From positions 1 to 35,183 of the IMG/VR virus record IMGVR_UViG_3300034374_010865: a stretch of DNA of 35,183 bases; one strand, written 5' to 3'. Positions within the stretch are counted from its first letter, which is position 1; the number at the start of each line of letters is the position of its first letter. The translations under genes were made by a program, and so were the position numbers. A model generated the notes under the pieces. That model did no database searches. It was given only the letters and a program-made list of their open reading frames with translations, and was not told the origin of the DNA. Shown here one piece after another: positions 1-7,721 of the stretch. This DNA comes from a virus.

Positions 1-785
1 ATGAGGCTGAAGAAGATTTAGATAATTTTATGGCGGCTTTTGATAAGTTTGACATGGAAAAGGCTAAAAGAAGATTTATCAATTCATTAATTCAAGGTGC
101 ATCAAAAAAGGGACATTATATGTTTAGTTTGGTAGAAGAAGAATTGAATAGATTAAATCCTGAATTGTTAAATTTATATGGTGTATTAATGTCAATTAAC
201 GATTTGGTTTATTGGATTATGCCTGATGAAGCCGCACAAATGATGGCGGGTTCAGGTCAAGGAGTTGCCGGCTCAGAAGAGATAGATGATTCTACTGACC
301 CTGTTACTATTAAAGCAAAAGGAATGTTCTTCCCCGTTTTAATCCATGAATTATTAAAAGGAGTATACGAAATTATGGGAACTCAAGGATTACCTGACGA
401 CCCAAAGCAAGCTGAAATGGTTATGTCGTCTCAAGATACGTTACCATATGAAATATGGGATTTAAGATTAGGTCCTGTAATTTGGGAGAAATTCTTATCT
501 GTTTATCCTGATGAATTATTTGAAGAAGATATGAGGGAAATACAAAATTATCTTTTCTCAAGATTTTCAGCAATTAGTACCGACCAATTTTTTGAATTGG
601 CTAAAGAAATATTATCTGGAAGTGAAGATGGTAAGAAGGCGGTAAGAGCCATGGTTGATGAAATCATACAAGAAATTAAAGACGAAGAATATGAAAAGTC
701 TATGAGACAATTTAGAGATGATGATGAAGGATTTGATTTGGATGATTTCTTGGACGGTTTAGGTATTGGTGGTCCTGCAGTATAA
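1..785 (+). CDS. Hypothetical acidic protein upstream of terminase, 5' end cut by window edge
   Basis: The frame is open to the left edge: nine sense codons (reading EAEEDLDNF from base 3) precede the first ATG at base 30, so the gene probably begins outside the window. From that ATG it has 251 residues. The protein looks soluble, with no signal peptide or membrane segment, and ends in an Asp/Glu-rich tail (about residues 225-245) followed by a Gly-rich end. It lies 19 bases before the large terminase gene, the place of the small terminase subunit in T4. I recognise no small-terminase helix-turn-helix, so that role would be a guess from position only. I do not recognise the family. The coding call is supported by length, codon use and collinearity; the true start is unknown. 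Confidence 0.65.
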   Translation, partial: EAEEDLDNFMAAFDKFDMEKAKRRFINSLIQGASKKGHYMFSLVEEELNRLNPELLNLYGVLMSINDLVYWIMPDEAAQMMAGSGQGVAGSEEIDDSTDPVTIKAKGMFFPVLIHELLKGVYEIMGTQGLPDDPKQAEMVMSSQDTLPYEIWDLRLGPVIWEKFLSVYPDELFEEDMREIQNYLFSRFSAISTDQFFELAKEILSGSEDGKKAVRAMVDEIIQEIKDEEYEKSMRQFRDDDEGFDLDDFLDGLGIGGPAV

Positions 786-804
786 AAAGTAAAGAAATGA
801 GAAC

Positions 805-2574
805 ATGGGTTTATCAAGAGAACAGGCTATACTCGAATATGCACGTTGTGTAAAGGATACTCCATACGCTCTAAAAACTTACCTTCAAACATACGATAAT
901 ACACAATCTCGTTACGTTCCGTTAGAATTATTTCCAGACCAAGAACACTTAATAAATGACTACGATAGTTTTGAGGAAAACATTGCCTTAAAATATCGTC
1001 AGGCAGGTGTATCTACAGTAACGTCTGCATGGGTATCAAAAAGATTGGTTACCGCCTCTAAAACAAAACCTGAAAAAATTCTTATTATTGCCAACAAATT
1101 AGATACATCTATGGAGATGGCAAACAAAGTTAGAGCTTTTGTTGACCAATGGCCAGGATGGTTTGGTGTTGGGTTTTCACAAGAAAAGAACTCACAAAGA
1201 CACTTTAAATTAACTAATGGTTGTGAGGTTAAAGCCGTTGCAACATCTAAAGATGCTTTGCGTGGTTATACACCTACTATTCTTATTTTTGATGAGGCTG
1301 CGTTTATTGATGCAGATGATGATTTCTGGTCTGCTTGTATGGCATCGTTATCTACGGGTGGTAAGGTAATAGTAATATCTACACCTAATGGTTTTGATGC
1401 AATTTATTATGCAATCTACGACCAAGCCTTAAGAGGAATGAATGATTTCCGTATTACTGAAATGTACTGGTATCGTGACCCTCGTTATGCAAAAGATTTA
1501 AAACTTATTAAGTGTAAAGATATAGTTCATTATATGCTCAATAGAGAAGATTATGACGATAATGAAATAATAATTGAATATGGTCATATAGACCCAATGA
1601 AGAGAGATTTTGAAGAAATTAAATCAAAATTTTCTGAAGGTTACAAACCATATTCGTCATGGTTTGAGTCTATGGCAAAAAAACTTAAGTTTGACCGTAG
1701 AAAAATTGCACAGGAATTAGAATGTAATTTCTTGGGTTCAGGTGACAATGTGATTCCACCTGAGACTGTAGAATTCTTAAGAGAGAATACTATTATGGAG
1801 CCTGAAAATAAGTTTATGGGTGGTGCAATGTGGCAATGGAAAGAACCCATTGAAGGTCATAAATATATTATGGGTATTGACGTATCTCGTGGTGATTCTG
1901 AAGACTTCACAACATTTTGTATTGTTGATTTTGATGAAAGAGAACAGGTTTTAGAATATTTGGGTAAGATTCCACCTGATGTTGCTGCTGAGGTTGCTTT
2001 TAAGTGGGCAACAATGTATAATGCTTTTGTTGTAATTGATATCACAGGAGGTATGGGTGTGTCAACATCACGTAAACTACAAGAAATGGGATATAAAAAT
2101 TTGTATGTTGATGGTGTTAATATGGCGGATAAATGGAAATATAATCCAAAAATGCATGAAAAGATTCCGGGATTAAACTTTAATTCAAAAAGGGTACAGA
2201 TTATTGCTGCTTTTGAAGAGGCTTTAAGACATAACTTTAAAGTACGTTCTAATAGGTTGTTAAATGAATTGGGTACGTTTGTGTATGTAAATGGTAGACC
2301 TGACCACCAAAAAGGACAACATGATGACCTTATTATGGCAATGGCGATGTCGATATATGTGGGTGAAAGTTCATTTAGTCAACTAGAAAAAGTAACAGAA
2401 CAGACAAAGGCGATGTTAGATAGTTGGTCTGTATCTACTAATGAATATAAACAGAAATCACAAGATTTTAATCCATCTATTCCGGTAATGCCAAATTCAA
2501 ATAATCATAGAGGTATGAATCAAAACCCATCAAGAAATGATTATGAGAAGTATTTATGGTTATTCGGTAAGTGA
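805..2574 (+). CDS. Terminase large subunit, T4 gp17-like
   Basis: This is the packaging motor that pumps DNA into the prohead and cuts the concatemer. The 589-residue length matches T4 gp17 (610). The N-terminal ATPase has a Walker A of the RQAGVST form (residues 65-71), which lacks the usual GK pair but is a known variant in phage terminases. Walker B is ILIFDEAAF (159-167), followed by an ISTPNG coupling motif. The C-terminal RNase H-like nuclease shows its acidic residues in GIDVSRGDSEDFT (D359), VVIDITGG, and HDDLIMA (D507, D508). The portal gene follows after 49 bases, the gp17-gp20 linkage usual in T4-like heads. No Shine-Dalgarno sequence precedes the ATG; the leader is A-rich, as in Bacteroidota. 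Confidence 0.95.
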   Translation: MGLSREQAILEYARCVKDTPYALKTYLQTYDNTQSRYVPLELFPDQEHLINDYDSFEENIALKYRQAGVSTVTSAWVSKRLVTASKTKPEKILIIANKLDTSMEMANKVRAFVDQWPGWFGVGFSQEKNSQRHFKLTNGCEVKAVATSKDALRGYTPTILIFDEAAFIDADDDFWSACMASLSTGGKVIVISTPNGFDAIYYAIYDQALRGMNDFRITEMYWYRDPRYAKDLKLIKCKDIVHYMLNREDYDDNEIIIEYGHIDPMKRDFEEIKSKFSEGYKPYSSWFESMAKKLKFDRRKIAQELECNFLGSGDNVIPPETVEFLRENTIMEPENKFMGGAMWQWKEPIEGHKYIMGIDVSRGDSEDFTTFCIVDFDEREQVLEYLGKIPPDVAAEVAFKWATMYNAFVVIDITGGMGVSTSRKLQEMGYKNLYVDGVNMADKWKYNPKMHEKIPGLNFNSKRVQIIAAFEEALRHNFKVRSNRLLNELGTFVYVNGRPDHQKGQHDDLIMAMAMSIYVGESSFSQLEKVTEQTKAMLDSWSVSTNEYKQKSQDFNPSIPVMPNSNNHRGMNQNPSRNDYEKYLWLFGK

Positions 2575-2601
2575 TATTTAATTTAATTAAATATTTCATA
2601 C

Positions 2602-2608
2602 TATTTAT
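2602..2608 (+). promoter_or_regulatory. TATTTAT motif, candidate late promoter for portal gene
   Basis: The context is ATACTATTTATGTAAAA, starting 22 bases before the portal ATG. It is one of nine sense-strand copies of this motif near gene starts in the window. No convincing -35 element lies upstream, resembling T4 late promoters, which rely on a -10-like box only. The function is inferred. Confidence 0.45.
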
Positions 2609-2623
2609 GTAAAAAGTATTTGA

Positions 2624-4480
2624 ATGGCAGAAAACAATTTAACAATATGGCAAAGACTCGGTCAAGTATTTGGTCCTGACTCTACTTTAGACCAACAAGC
2701 ACCCATATATAGGTTTGATAAGAAAGAACTCTTAAAGACTCCTAACAAACAGGATTATGAAAGAGAAAAACTTCAAGCACAACAATCCTTATATTTAGGT
2801 CAACAATGGACAAAGATTGAAAATAATCTTTATACACAAGCCGTTTACTACGAACCAACTAGACTTGCGTCTTATTACGATTATGAGAGTATGGAATATA
2901 CTCCTGAAATATCTGCCGCATTAGATATATACGCTGAAGAATCAACAACAACAAATGAAGATGGATTTATATTACAAATTTATTCAGAGAGTAAACGTAT
3001 TAAATCAGTTCTTGCTGACTTGTTCAACAATAGACTTGATATTAATACTAACTTACCTATGTGGACAAGAAATACTTGTAAGTTTGGTGACAACTTTGTC
3101 TATTTAAAGTTAGACCCTGAAAAAGGGATTATGGGTGGACAACAACTTCCTAATATTCAGATTGAAAGATTAGAAAGAGGTATGAAATATTCACCAAATA
3201 GGAGTAGTACAACCACAGAGAACGACGCTCTAAAATTCTTATGGAAAGATAAGGATATGGAGTTTAATACTTGGGAGATTGCCCACTTTAGATTATTGGG
3301 TGACGACCGAAAACTTCCGTATGGTACTTCTATGTTAGAAAAAGCAAGAAGAATATGGAAACAGTTATTATTAGCCGAAGATGCGATGTTAATATACAGA
3401 ACATCAAGAGCACCTGAAAGAAGGGTATTTAAAATATTCGTTGGTAACATGGACGATAAAGACGTTGAACCATATGTAAACCGAGTCGCGAATAAATTTA
3501 AAAGAGACCAAATTGTGGACCCATCAAACGGTAATGTGGATTTGAGATACAATCAGATGGCGGTTGACCAGGATTATTTTATTCCTGTTCGTGACCCAAA
3601 TGCACCAAACCCAATTGATACATTACCGGGTGCACAGAACCTTTCAGAGATTGCAGATATTGAATACATCCAAAAGAAATTGTTAACGGCTCTTCGTGTT
3701 CCTAAGGCATTCTTGGGATTTGAAGAGGTAGTTGGTGATGGTAAAAACCTATCATTACAGGATATTAGATTTGCAAGAACTATTAATAGAATTCAAAAAT
3801 CTATGATTCAAGAATTAAATAAGATTGCTATTATTCACCTTTATCTTTTAGGTTTTGAGGATGAATTAAACAATTTTACTTTAGGTCTTACCAATCCATC
3901 AACACAAGCAGACCTTCTTAAGGTTGAACAATGGCAACAGAAAATTCAGTTGTATCGTGATGCTACTACTGACCCAGGAAATGGTATATTACCTGTTTCA
4001 GCGTCATGGGCTAAGAAACACATTCTTGGGTTCTCAGATGAGGAAATTAAGTTGGATATTCAGCAACAACGTATTGAAAAGGCGGTTGCATCTGAACTTG
4101 AAAAGACTGCTGAGGTTATAACTAAGACAGGTATTTTCTCAAATATTGATAAATTATATGGTAACAAACCTGGTGAAGGAGGAAGTGCAACACCTGAAGG
4201 TGAAGTAACCGAACCTGCGGATACAGGATTTGGAGACCTTGGCGGAGGACTTGGTGATATGGGTGGAGGTGAGAGCACACCACCAGCACCTGACTTAGGT
4301 GGAGGAGGTGAAGAGGCGGCACCAGCACCTGAATTGGCACCTGAATCAAGAAACATGGACGATTTAAATTTGATACTTGAAGATGACTTATTAAGTGGTT
4401 TAGATACTTTAGATTTATCAAAAGGAAAGAAATCAATAAATGAAATAGACGATAAATTGAGCGAGTTGTTAAATTCGTAA
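2624..4480 (+). CDS. Portal vertex protein, T4 gp20-like
   Basis: This 618-residue protein should form the dodecameric ring at the packaging vertex, docking the terminase and later the neck. The N-terminal half has the family pattern of T4 gp20: YDYESMEYTPEISAALDIYA, then a segment around TTTNEDGF, and later WTRNTCKFGDNFVYLKLD. The central part holds the stem and crown regions, including LTALRVPKAFLGFEE. The C-terminus differs from T4: roughly residues 520-590 are a low-complexity Gly/Pro/Ala/Glu-rich stretch with repeated PAPELAPE-type units, probably disordered, followed by a short acidic helical tail. T4 gp20 is about 524 residues, so the extra length is mainly this tail. The gene sits between terminase and an unknown core-region gene, as in T4-like head modules. 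Confidence 0.95.
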   Translation: MAENNLTIWQRLGQVFGPDSTLDQQAPIYRFDKKELLKTPNKQDYEREKLQAQQSLYLGQQWTKIENNLYTQAVYYEPTRLASYYDYESMEYTPEISAALDIYAEESTTTNEDGFILQIYSESKRIKSVLADLFNNRLDINTNLPMWTRNTCKFGDNFVYLKLDPEKGIMGGQQLPNIQIERLERGMKYSPNRSSTTTENDALKFLWKDKDMEFNTWEIAHFRLLGDDRKLPYGTSMLEKARRIWKQLLLAEDAMLIYRTSRAPERRVFKIFVGNMDDKDVEPYVNRVANKFKRDQIVDPSNGNVDLRYNQMAVDQDYFIPVRDPNAPNPIDTLPGAQNLSEIADIEYIQKKLLTALRVPKAFLGFEEVVGDGKNLSLQDIRFARTINRIQKSMIQELNKIAIIHLYLLGFEDELNNFTLGLTNPSTQADLLKVEQWQQKIQLYRDATTDPGNGILPVSASWAKKHILGFSDEEIKLDIQQQRIEKAVASELEKTAEVITKTGIFSNIDKLYGNKPGEGGSATPEGEVTEPADTGFGDLGGGLGDMGGGESTPPAPDLGGGGEEAAPAPELAPESRNMDDLNLILEDDLLSGLDTLDLSKGKKSINEIDDKLSELLNS

Positions 4481-4487
4481 TATTTAT
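4481..4487 (+). promoter_or_regulatory. TATTTAT motif, candidate late promoter
   Basis: It follows directly on the portal stop codon (TAATATTTATTAAAA) and starts 21 bases before the ATG at 4502. A TTGAGC with an 18-base spacer lies upstream (4457-4462), inside portal coding sequence. It fits the shared RATATTTATWA pattern. Confidence 0.45.
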
Positions 4488-4501
4488 TAAAAAAAAATAT
4501 T

Positions 4502-5236
4502 ATGACAAAATTCGGTATTATAAAAACTAAAATTGAAGAGTCTATGGCTAAACTCTACGGTAAAGAAGGGTTTAAGTCACATCTTAAGAACTTCAAAACA
4601 AAAGTTTTGGAAAATAAAAACTTATCAAACATATATTACATTTATGATGATTTATCATCTAAAAAAGGTATTGATAAGGAAATTGCCACAGAGTATGTTA
4701 ATGAGTCTATTGAACAATTACAATCATTAATTGAAAAGAGTAATAATGAAATTAAATCATTGTCTGAATGGATTGATACAATCATTAAAGATGATATGAA
4801 CAATTACTCAGATATTGATAATGTGGTTTATAATAACAAGTCAATTAAGAATTTAGAAAGTGTATTAGAATCTAAGAAGAATATTAAGAATGTTATTGTT
4901 TCAACAAAAGAGTCTAAAGTGGTAAAAGAGTCAATTAATATACCATTGTCGTCAATGTTAAAAATTGCATCTAATTCTTTCAATAAAGAATATGAGAATA
5001 TTAATGAATCTGAAAAAGAAGAATTAAAAAATTTATTGTCATTGTCTAAAGATGAGGTAAAGGTTAAATTTGAAGAATTAAAAGAATCTGTATTAAATAA
5101 ATTAAATTCAAATTTAAACGAAACTAACGATTCAGAAATCAAAGAAAAAATAGGATTAACAATAAACAAAATTTCTGAATCACAAAGTGATTTATTATCA
5201 CTTTATAAACTTAAACAATTAAATGAAGGATTATGA
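4502..5236 (+). CDS. Hypothetical coiled-coil protein in the prohead core region
   Basis: This 244-residue, highly charged protein is rich in Lys, Glu, Asn and Ser, with long predicted helical stretches (residues 65-95 and 150-225) and no membrane segment. The family is not recognised. It sits between portal and protease, where T4 carries the small core proteins gp67 and gp68, so a prohead core or assembly role is reasonable but rests on position alone. The leader AATATTTATTAAAAAAAAATATT is A-rich with no Shine-Dalgarno sequence. Its stop codon overlaps the next start (ATGA at 5233-5236), suggesting translational coupling to the following small membrane protein. Confidence 0.75.
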   Translation: MTKFGIIKTKIEESMAKLYGKEGFKSHLKNFKTKVLENKNLSNIYYIYDDLSSKKGIDKEIATEYVNESIEQLQSLIEKSNNEIKSLSEWIDTIIKDDMNNYSDIDNVVYNNKSIKNLESVLESKKNIKNVIVSTKESKVVKESINIPLSSMLKIASNSFNKEYENINESEKEELKNLLSLSKDEVKVKFEELKESVLNKLNSNLNETNDSEIKEKIGLTINKISESQSDLLSLYKLKQLNEGL

Positions 5237-5445
5237 AAAAAGTTTTAGAATTTATTAAGAAAATTTATTCAGTATGTAAGAACTGGGTCGTATCTAACGG
5301 AGTAGAAGGTGTATTAGGTCTTCTAGTTGGTTTAGTACTTTGGATTATGGGATACAAAATTTGGGCTGGATTTTCATTTGGTGTATTTGCTACACGCAAT
5401 TGGGATATCTTAAAAGCTTGGGTTATGTCTAAATTTAATAAGTAA
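5233..5445 (+). CDS. Small membrane protein
   Basis: This 70-residue basic protein has a hydrophobic central part (about residues 23-52, GVLGLLVGLVLWIMGYKIW and onward), enough for one or two membrane segments, flanked by Lys-rich ends. It overlaps the preceding gene by four bases (ATGA) and is followed by a strong hairpin terminator, so it ends the portal transcription unit. The family is not recognised. Small size, a transmembrane segment and a phage setting are compatible with a holin-like or inner-membrane anchoring role (for example a prohead assembly site at the membrane, as T4 gp40 provides), but nothing in the sequence decides this. Confidence 0.7.
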   Translation: MKKVLEFIKKIYSVCKNWVVSNGVEGVLGLLVGLVLWIMGYKIWAGFSFGVFATRNWDILKAWVMSKFNK

Positions 5446-5465
5446 TATAAATTTTCTTTAAAAAT

Positions 5466-5493
5466 AAAAAGGTGTCTTTCGACACCTTTTTTT
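5466..5493. terminator. Bidirectional hairpin terminator between convergent genes
   Basis: The arms AAAAAGGTGTC and GACACCTTTTT (11 pairs) enclose a TTTC loop, with a T run at 5487-5493 on the plus strand and an A-rich run on the left that serves the minus strand. It separates the membrane protein gene (plus) from the bS21 gene (minus). Confidence 0.85.
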
Positions 5494-5497
5494 GTTT

Positions 5498-5692
5498 TTA
5501 GTCTTTTAGACTGTCCTTTAATTGTTGAACGTATTTGGCTTTTTTGATTTTTTCTCTTTTTACCGTACACTTCTTTTTAAATTCTTGACGGTTACGAACC
5601 TCTTCCATTTGTTTGGTTTTGATGACCTTATACTTATAACGTTTAAGGGCTCTATCAATAGATTCGTTTTTTCCTACCTGTATTACTATCAT
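5498..5692 (-). CDS. rpsU: Ribosomal protein bS21, phage-encoded
   Basis: The 64-residue basic protein matches bS21 along its whole length: a start MIVIQVGKNESIDRALKRYK (family pattern for a small beta strand then helix), a central EVRNRQEF, and a Lys-rich C-terminal helix with KAKYVQQL. The pattern is closest to Bacteroidota bS21 proteins, which share the N(E/S)SIDRALKRYK and RxRQxF elements. In Bacteroidota ribosomes bS21 helps to sequester the 16S anti-Shine-Dalgarno tail; a Tyr at position 54, reported to matter for this in Flavobacterium, is present here. The gene stands alone on the minus strand inside the plus-strand head module, with its own promoter signals at 5704-5732 and terminator at 5466-5493. 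The ATG has no Shine-Dalgarno sequence. Confidence 0.9.
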   Translation of the reverse strand: MIVIQVGKNESIDRALKRYKYKVIKTKQMEEVRNRQEFKKKCTVKREKIKKAKYVQQLKDSLKD

Positions 5693-5703
5693 ATATTAAT
5701 ATT

Positions 5704-5732
5704 ATGATAATAAATATATTCATTGTAGTCAA
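5704..5732 (-). promoter_or_regulatory. Sigma70-like promoter for bS21
   Basis: Read on the minus strand: TTGACT (5732-5727), 17-base spacer, TATCAT (5709-5704). This would start the transcript within a few bases of the bS21 ATG. The -35 box is the left arm of the palindrome at 5727-5741. It is seen in sequence; activity is inferred. Confidence 0.45.
5710..5716 (-). promoter_or_regulatory. TATTTAT motif, candidate late promoter for bS21
   Basis: Minus-strand context GAATATATTTATTATCAT, starting 24 bases before the bS21 ATG. It overlaps the spacer of the sigma70-like promoter, so bS21 could have both an early and a late signal. Confidence 0.4.
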
Positions 5733-5741
5733 GTTTTGACT
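5727..5741. promoter_or_regulatory. Palindrome supplying both -35 boxes of a divergent promoter
   Basis: AGTCAA-gtt-TTGACT is a perfect inverted repeat with a 3-base centre. Each arm reads TTGACT outward, in the right place for a -35 box with a 17-base spacer on each side. It could also serve as an operator for a dimeric regulator. Confidence 0.55.
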
Positions 5742-5764
5742 TAGAGCTAAAATTGTTTTATAAT
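5736..5764 (+). promoter_or_regulatory. Sigma70-like promoter for the gene at 5799
   Basis: TTGACT (5736-5741), 17-base spacer, perfect TATAAT (5759-5764). The expected start near 5771 leaves a leader of about 28 bases before the ATG. This is the textbook sigma70 form, not the Bacteroidota TAnnTTTG form. Confidence 0.55.
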
Positions 5765-5798
5765 TTATAAAAATAAACGAAGAGTAATATGAAAATTA

Positions 5799-6239
5799 AT
5801 GAAAAAAGGTAAAACATCTAAGTTAAATGTTTTTGAAAATGCTAAATGTTATTATGGTACAGTAGATTCTAAAGAATTAAAAACAATTTATATAGTTATT
5901 CAATCATGGGTTGAACCAAAAAAAGAAGTACAAAATTGGGATAGAGTAACGGGTAATTTAAAAAGACAAATTCAACATAATTTATTAGAAAGTGTTGATT
6001 TGATAACATTTGAAAAACATTCAATAGTTGATTTAGATTTAAGGACTAGCGGAATACAAATGGATAAGAGGTCATTTATGAATTTAGAAATAACTCTATT
6101 TTTAAAAGATAAAAATCAAGATTTTAAATCACTAATTTTAAGAGATAAAATAAAAACAATAGTAACGTCAGTATATAAGGACGAGTTGTATAATTCCACA
6201 TATTTTACATTATCAAAAAGTAAAACCAAAAAGGTTTAA
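5799..6239 (+). CDS. Hypothetical protein, 146 residues
   Basis: A soluble basic protein with alternating hydrophobic strands in the middle (IYIVIQSWVEP, VDLITFEKHSIVDLDL, FMNLEITLFLKD) that suggests a beta-rich domain, and a Lys-rich end. The family is not recognised. An earlier ATG at 5789 meets a stop after seven codons, so the ATG at 5799 is used. It is the first gene of a plus-strand run leading to the prohead protease and has the sigma70-like promoter at 5736-5764. Its TAA stop runs directly into the next TATTTAT motif. Confidence 0.75.
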   Translation: MKKGKTSKLNVFENAKCYYGTVDSKELKTIYIVIQSWVEPKKEVQNWDRVTGNLKRQIQHNLLESVDLITFEKHSIVDLDLRTSGIQMDKRSFMNLEITLFLKDKNQDFKSLILRDKIKTIVTSVYKDELYNSTYFTLSKSKTKKV

Positions 6240-6246
6240 TATTTAT
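6240..6246 (+). promoter_or_regulatory. TATTTAT motif, candidate late promoter
   Basis: Context TTTAATATTTATTGTAAAA, beginning at the base after the preceding stop codon and 21 bases before the GTG start at 6261. It has the same arrangement as the copy after the portal gene. Confidence 0.45.
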
Positions 6247-6260
6247 TGTAAAATTCTATC

Positions 6261-6650
6261 GTGAATATATTAATAACCGAAGAACAATTAAAAAAATTTA
6301 AAAAGCATCTTAAAGAAGAAAAAAATTCTTTAGATGCTTTAAATAATTTCATAGATAAGAACAAAGTTTATGAAACAGGTTCTTTAAAAATTTATTTAAA
6401 GAATATTAAATTGACAGGTGATATGGATGACCCTTCAATTGAAGCAACAATAGATAAGGTTATTTTTAATAAAAAAGATGTTACAGATTTTGCAATAAAT
6501 TATGCGTTGTATGATGAGTGGACTAGTGATGATTTACCATTAGCAACATCACTAAAAATATTTATAGGTAAAAGTTTAGATAGAATGGTTAAAAGGGCAT
6601 TCGAAAAGGAATTTGATGAATACAATGTTGTTTTACACTTATTTGAGTAA
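6261..6650 (+). CDS. Hypothetical protein with GTG start, 129 residues
   Basis: The reading frame begins at GTG, giving MNILITEEQLKKFKKHLKEE. This opening is typical of many small phage proteins of this lineage, which supports GTG as the start; no ATG lies nearby in frame. The rest is soluble and charged, with a beta-rich middle (SLKIYLKNIKLTGD) and a C-terminal helix (DRMVKRAFEKEFDEY). The function is unknown. It lies between another unknown gene and the prohead protease, each preceded by a TATTTAT motif. Confidence 0.7.
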   Translation: MNILITEEQLKKFKKHLKEEKNSLDALNNFIDKNKVYETGSLKIYLKNIKLTGDMDDPSIEATIDKVIFNKKDVTDFAINYALYDEWTSDDLPLATSLKIFIGKSLDRMVKRAFEKEFDEYNVVLHLFE

Positions 6651-6657
6651 CATAGCA

Positions 6658-6664
6658 TATTTAT
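6658..6664 (+). promoter_or_regulatory. TATTTAT motif, candidate late promoter for prohead protease
   Basis: Context GCATATTTATAAAATAAAA, starting 19 bases before the protease ATG and just after the preceding stop codon. Confidence 0.45.
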
Positions 6665-6676
6665 AAAATAAAACTC

Positions 6677-7405
6677 ATGAGAATATTAGGACCACAAGAT
6701 ACAGGTAAAGGAATATTAGTAGAATGGGATGCTGGGTATGTGTCACCACAAGATTCAAGAAATGCTGAAGTAATTAAAGAATCATACGGACAATTAGACC
6801 ACTCTAAGCCATTTGTATTTTATGCCGTTCTTCAAAAATATGACACACCAAACAGAAACGGTCGTATTTACCCTGAACCAATTTTACGTAGAGAAGTTGA
6901 AAACTATAAGAAGGCAATTGATAAAGGTTTATCTATTTCAGAATTAAATCACCCTGAATCATCATTAATTGATTTGGACCGTGTATCACACCTTATTACC
7001 GACATGTGGTGGGAAGGAAATACTTTAATGGGTAAGATTAAACTTTTAACTTCACCTGGTTTCCACGAAAGAGGTGTTGTTTCATGTCCTGGTGATATGG
7101 CAGCAAACCTAATGAGACAAGGGGTAACTATGGGTGTTTCATCTCGTGGTGTAGGTTCATTGGTTAAGAAAGGTGAAAGAAATGAAGTTCAAGACGATTT
7201 TGAATTAATCTGTTTTGATTTGGTATCATCGCCATCAACACCAGGTGCATATTTGTTCTTAAATAAGGATGATAAAAACAGATACGATGAGAATTTAGAA
7301 GAGGAAACTAAGTTAAGAGCTCAAGAGCCAAGAATAGATGGTGGAAAAGGTTTAAACAAATCGCTTGACTTAATGAAGAAATTGTCCGATTATTTAGGGT
7401 ATTAA
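6677..7405 (+). CDS. Prohead maturation protease, T4 gp21-like
   Basis: This serine protease cleaves scaffold and capsid proteins during head maturation. The 242 residues match the family (T4 gp21 is 212). Family landmarks are YDTPNRNGRIYPEPIL (about 54-69), the catalytic His in ISELNHPESS, and the catalytic Ser in GVTMGVSSRGVGS (about 149-161), followed by the strand DFELICFDLVSSPSTPGAY. It lies between the portal and scaffold/capsid genes, as in T4. The C-terminal tail is charged (EEETKLRAQEPR) and may be trimmed by self-cleavage, as in T4. Its expected substrates are the acidic core protein at 7761 and the capsid protein at 9120, which carries a matching cleavage site. Confidence 0.93.
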   Translation: MRILGPQDTGKGILVEWDAGYVSPQDSRNAEVIKESYGQLDHSKPFVFYAVLQKYDTPNRNGRIYPEPILRREVENYKKAIDKGLSISELNHPESSLIDLDRVSHLITDMWWEGNTLMGKIKLLTSPGFHERGVVSCPGDMAANLMRQGVTMGVSSRGVGSLVKKGERNEVQDDFELICFDLVSSPSTPGAYLFLNKDDKNRYDENLEEETKLRAQEPRIDGGKGLNKSLDLMKKLSDYLGY

Positions 7406-7419
7406 AAAAAACTTAAATT

Positions 7420-7629
7420 ATGGACGAAAAATATTTTGTAGCAAAAATTCAGTATGATTTACCTGATGAGAACAGTGGTAAAATCAAGAAAATTAGAGAA
7501 GAAAAACTTGTAAAAGGTTTTAATGTAACTGACGTTGAAGCTAAAGTTACTGGAAAATTTAAAGGTTTTTCATATGATTGGAGAATCACGGCAGTATCTG
7601 AAAGTAAAATTGACGAAGTATACGAATAA
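7420..7629 (+). CDS. DUF4494-like small protein
   Basis: A 69-residue protein with the pattern of DUF4494, a short domain known mainly from Bacteroidota and their phages: an initial strand (YFVAKIQYDLPDENSGK), KKIREEKLVKGFNVTDVEAKV, and a final strand WRITAVSESKIDEVY. Its biochemical function is not known. It lies between protease and scaffold genes, 14 bases after the protease stop, and is followed by a strong terminator, so it ends the protease transcript. The leader is poly-A (ATTAAAAAAAACTTAAATT) with no Shine-Dalgarno sequence. The domain match is from memory of the pattern and should be read as probable. Confidence 0.75.
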   Translation: MDEKYFVAKIQYDLPDENSGKIKKIREEKLVKGFNVTDVEAKVTGKFKGFSYDWRITAVSESKIDEVYE

Positions 7630-7652
7630 AATTTTAATAAAAAATTAATTAA

Positions 7653-7681
7653 ATCAGGACCAAAAGTCCTGATTTTTTTTT
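7653..7681 (+). terminator. Rho-independent terminator
   Basis: The arms ATCAGGAC and GTCCTGAT enclose a CAAAA loop and are followed by nine T (7673-7681). It ends the protease/DUF4494 transcript before the scaffold gene. Confidence 0.9.
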
Positions 7682-7721
7682 GCCACAATATTAATAAATT
7701 AACTTTTTTTACAAAACAGAA

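Noticed and set aside
3157-3552. 131-codon open frame on the minus strand inside the portal gene
   Set aside because: It lies wholly within the well-supported portal gene and has no recognisable domain or leader.
5500-5512. Small inverted repeat AGTCT-TTT-AGACT at the end of bS21
   Set aside because: It lies inside bS21 coding sequence, is only five pairs long and the adjacent longer hairpin already explains termination.
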